64,000 nucleotides of DNA from Heterocephalus glaber (lineage: Eukaryota; Chordata; Mammalia; Rodentia; Bathyergidae). The stretch spans positions 3,165,042 to 3,229,041 of the forward strand of contig NW_004624882.1 in NCBI RefSeq assembly GCF_000247695.1, in the 5' to 3' direction. Position numbers and translations under genes: made by a program. How positions within the stretch are numbered: the stretch's first letter is position 1; every line of letters starts with the position of its first letter. The notes under the pieces are model-generated. The model was not told where the DNA came from. It was given only the letters and a program-made list of their open reading frames with translations, and did no database searches. This document shows, in pieces, positions 61,996-64,000 of the stretch.

Positions 61996-62075
61996 CAGTG
62001 GTGGCAAACTTATGGCATAAGTGCCACAGCAGGCTGTTTGTATCACTGAAAGCTCTAAAAGGTTCACCATCACTG
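61996..62075 (+). mobile_element. Short hAT-type element, copy 3
   Basis: An 80-bp element starting cagtggtggcaaac and ending gttcaccatcactg. It is flanked by ttctagga (61988-61995) and ttctaggg (62076-62083), a 7/8 match. Confidence 0.83.
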
Positions 62076-62213
62076 TTCTAGGGTATCAGTTAGGGTAATT
62101 TGAGTGAGATTAACACGTGAAGCAGCAGACTGAGTAAAACAGATTGCCCTACCCAATTGGGCGAGCCACATCCACTCAGCCATGGGCCTACAAGTAACAA
62201 AAGACTGCTTGAG

Positions 62214-62303
62214 AGCTGGGGATCTAGCTCAGTGGTTCCGCCGCCTGGCCTGCCTCACAAGCGCAAGGACCAGGGTTCGATCCTCGGTACCAAAAAAAAA
62301 AAA
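62214..62303 (+). mobile_element. ID SINE with 15-bp target duplication
   Basis: The head has ggatctagctcagtggttcc and gggttcgatcctcggtacc, followed by a pure A-tract. It is flanked by aaaagactgcttgag at 62199-62213 and 62304-62318 (identical), so this insertion is recent. Confidence 0.92.
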
Positions 62304-62742
62304 AAAAGACTGCTTGAGCTGGGACACGAGTCTTTTCCTGTGTTTGGACTTGCGTGAAAATGCTGGCTCCTCCTGAGTTTTGACCCTACCAGCTTCCAGA
62401 CTGGAACTTACATTATTTGCTCTCCCAGTTCGTGGGCCTTTGAACTTGGACTAGAACTGGGTCTCTAACTTGCTGGCTGCAGATCTTAAGACTTTACAGC
62501 CTCCATAATCTGTTCTTTATAACTCTCCCTGCCTTCCCTGTCATACACATATTCACACATCCTGTTGGTTCTGTTTCTCCGAATACTGACCTTGTACTTA
62601 TGTTCTGATGGGTCTGAACATCCACTGATTTCTCATAAAAAAAAAAACTTACGGTATGATTTGGGAGTAAAAATTACTTTAACATTTAACTCTTAGGCAA
62701 ATCTGATGAGCAAATTTATACTCTAAATAATATGCTCACTCA

Positions 62743-63033
<291 letters not shown>

Positions 63034-63471
63034 TCAAACCTCTGATATTTGGTTTTGAAGAGTCAGAACACTGAAGTTGTTTTTCCTAAGTTCATACACA
63101 TGGCACATAAACTTTGTGGTTAGATTTTTGGTCTCTTTCCTTTGAACAAACTTAGAAGCAATGTCACCAAGGAAAAAGAAGTAAAAACAAATATGATGAA
63201 CTGCAGGCATTTCTACAGACCTTTTTATGACAGGATTTTCAAAAACAACAATTTGCTCTTCACTCTTCTGAGATAGTCTCACAGTTGATATGTACAATGC
63301 TATTTTCTTTTTAAACACTCTACTTTTACGACCCTGATAATGCTTTCCCCCTTTCAGCTGAGCATGGGATAGATGGGCCTTTGGATTTCAACACTGCCAG
63401 AGCAGAAGGTGAGAAGAATCCCTTCTCCCTCACAGGGTCAGCAATGCCATTACACCAACATCTAGCCTAGG

Positions 63472-63670
63472 CCAGGGTCACTCATCCTCAGCACTGCTGC
63501 CTCTAGAGGCCAGACAACTTTCAGTTGTGGGAGTCAGTTCTGAACACTGTAGGTTGTTTAGTACCAGCCCTGGCCTCTACCCAGTGTGACCACTCCTCGC
63601 TGGTTGTGACAACCAAAAATGTCTGTAGACACAGCTGACTGTTCCCAGGGGGCAGGTTGGGAACCACTGG
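63472..63670 (+). mobile_element. MER20-like hAT element
   Basis: tgtaggttgtttagtaccag, tgtgacaaccaaaaatgtct and the ending ggttgggaaccactgg are MER20 landmarks. Confidence 0.65.
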
Positions 63671-63849
63671 CCTGGAACTTCTTCTCCTATCAGCAGTATG
63701 AAGGATTTTCTAGCAGTTCCATATTAATAATGCAGAACCTCAGCCACCACATGGCCCCTCATTGGAATAATGACAGCAGGAGAACCCAGTGTAGGAAGCA
63801 CTGCACTGCCTACCTTAATTCTCCCCGCAGGGTGTTTAAGGACACAGGG

Positions 63850-64000
63850 CTGAGGTAAGCACGGGTCAATTTTGGCTCTGCCAATACCTAGCTGAGTGAT
63901 ATGCGGCAAACTGCTCACCCTCTCACTCTCAGTATCTTCAGCTCTAAAGTGAGGGCACTAAAAATACTACACAAAGCTGCAATGAGGCTAATGGAGAGAA
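63850..64000 (+). mobile_element. MIR SINE
   Basis: ttttggctctgccaatacct, agtatcttcagctctaaagt and a gcaatgaggctaatggag end follow the MIR order. Confidence 0.65.

Overview
The window is X-chromosome-type placental mammal DNA carrying the 3' half of one gene and the 3' half of its convergent neighbour. ARHGAP6 (Rho GTPase-activating protein 6) runs on the + strand from before position 1 to about 46.56 kb. HCCS (holocytochrome c synthase) runs on the - strand from beyond 64.0 kb down to about 56.11 kb. The order ARHGAP6 -> <- HCCS matches what is known of human Xp22.2. All coding sequence I could recognise belongs to these two genes. Joined exons keep frame throughout: 1857 nt (618 codons plus stop) for ARHGAP6 and 555 nt (184 codons plus stop) for HCCS. 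I saw no sign of a frameshift or premature stop in either.

The organism looks like a rodent, probably not a mouse-like one. It has dimeric SINEs made of a 7SL-derived B1 half joined to a tRNA-like ID half (B1-dID type), separate ID elements with clear target-site duplications, rodent MaLR-like LTR fragments, and one L1 3' UTR family seen three times. B1-dID elements are known from squirrel-, dormouse-, beaver- and guinea-pig-related rodents. I cannot name the species.

Layout. 0-10 kb: ARHGAP6 exons encoding the RhoGAP domain (344-539, 5173-5228 with the arginine finger, 8414-8564, 9603-9751). 10-31 kb: two long introns rich in old L2, MIR, MER5A/MER20-like and MaLR fragments, a 100-N assembly gap, and the exon at 18002-18181. 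31-45 kb: exons at 31220-31317, 42006-42280, 43948-44028, and a GC-rich last exon 44555-45225 whose product ends in a PDZ-ligand-like ETLV. 45-46.6 kb: ARHGAP6 3' UTR. 46.6-56.1 kb: intergenic, repeats only. 56.1-64 kb: HCCS 3' UTR, its last four coding exons, and introns. The HCCS first coding exons, with the N-terminal Cys-Pro motifs, lie outside the window.

The two genes share no pathway. ARHGAP6 acts on Rho signalling and actin in the cytoplasm; HCCS attaches haem to cytochromes c and c1 at the mitochondrial inner membrane. I see no new multi-gene system. The most interesting non-coding structures are: a 5' half of tRNA-Lys(CTT) inserted without a tail between perfect 17-bp duplications (34.84-34.91 kb); a tandem repeat of about 96 bp with a CTCF-like motif in successive units in the last large ARHGAP6 intron (41.5-41.85 kb), plus an exact CTCF-consensus match in the ARHGAP6 3' UTR pointing the other way; three short hAT-type elements with 8-bp duplications; a nearly perfect 155-bp L1 palindrome and another fold-back element in an HCCS intron; and a pair of related intronic segments at 36.2 and 37.1 kb that I cannot assign.
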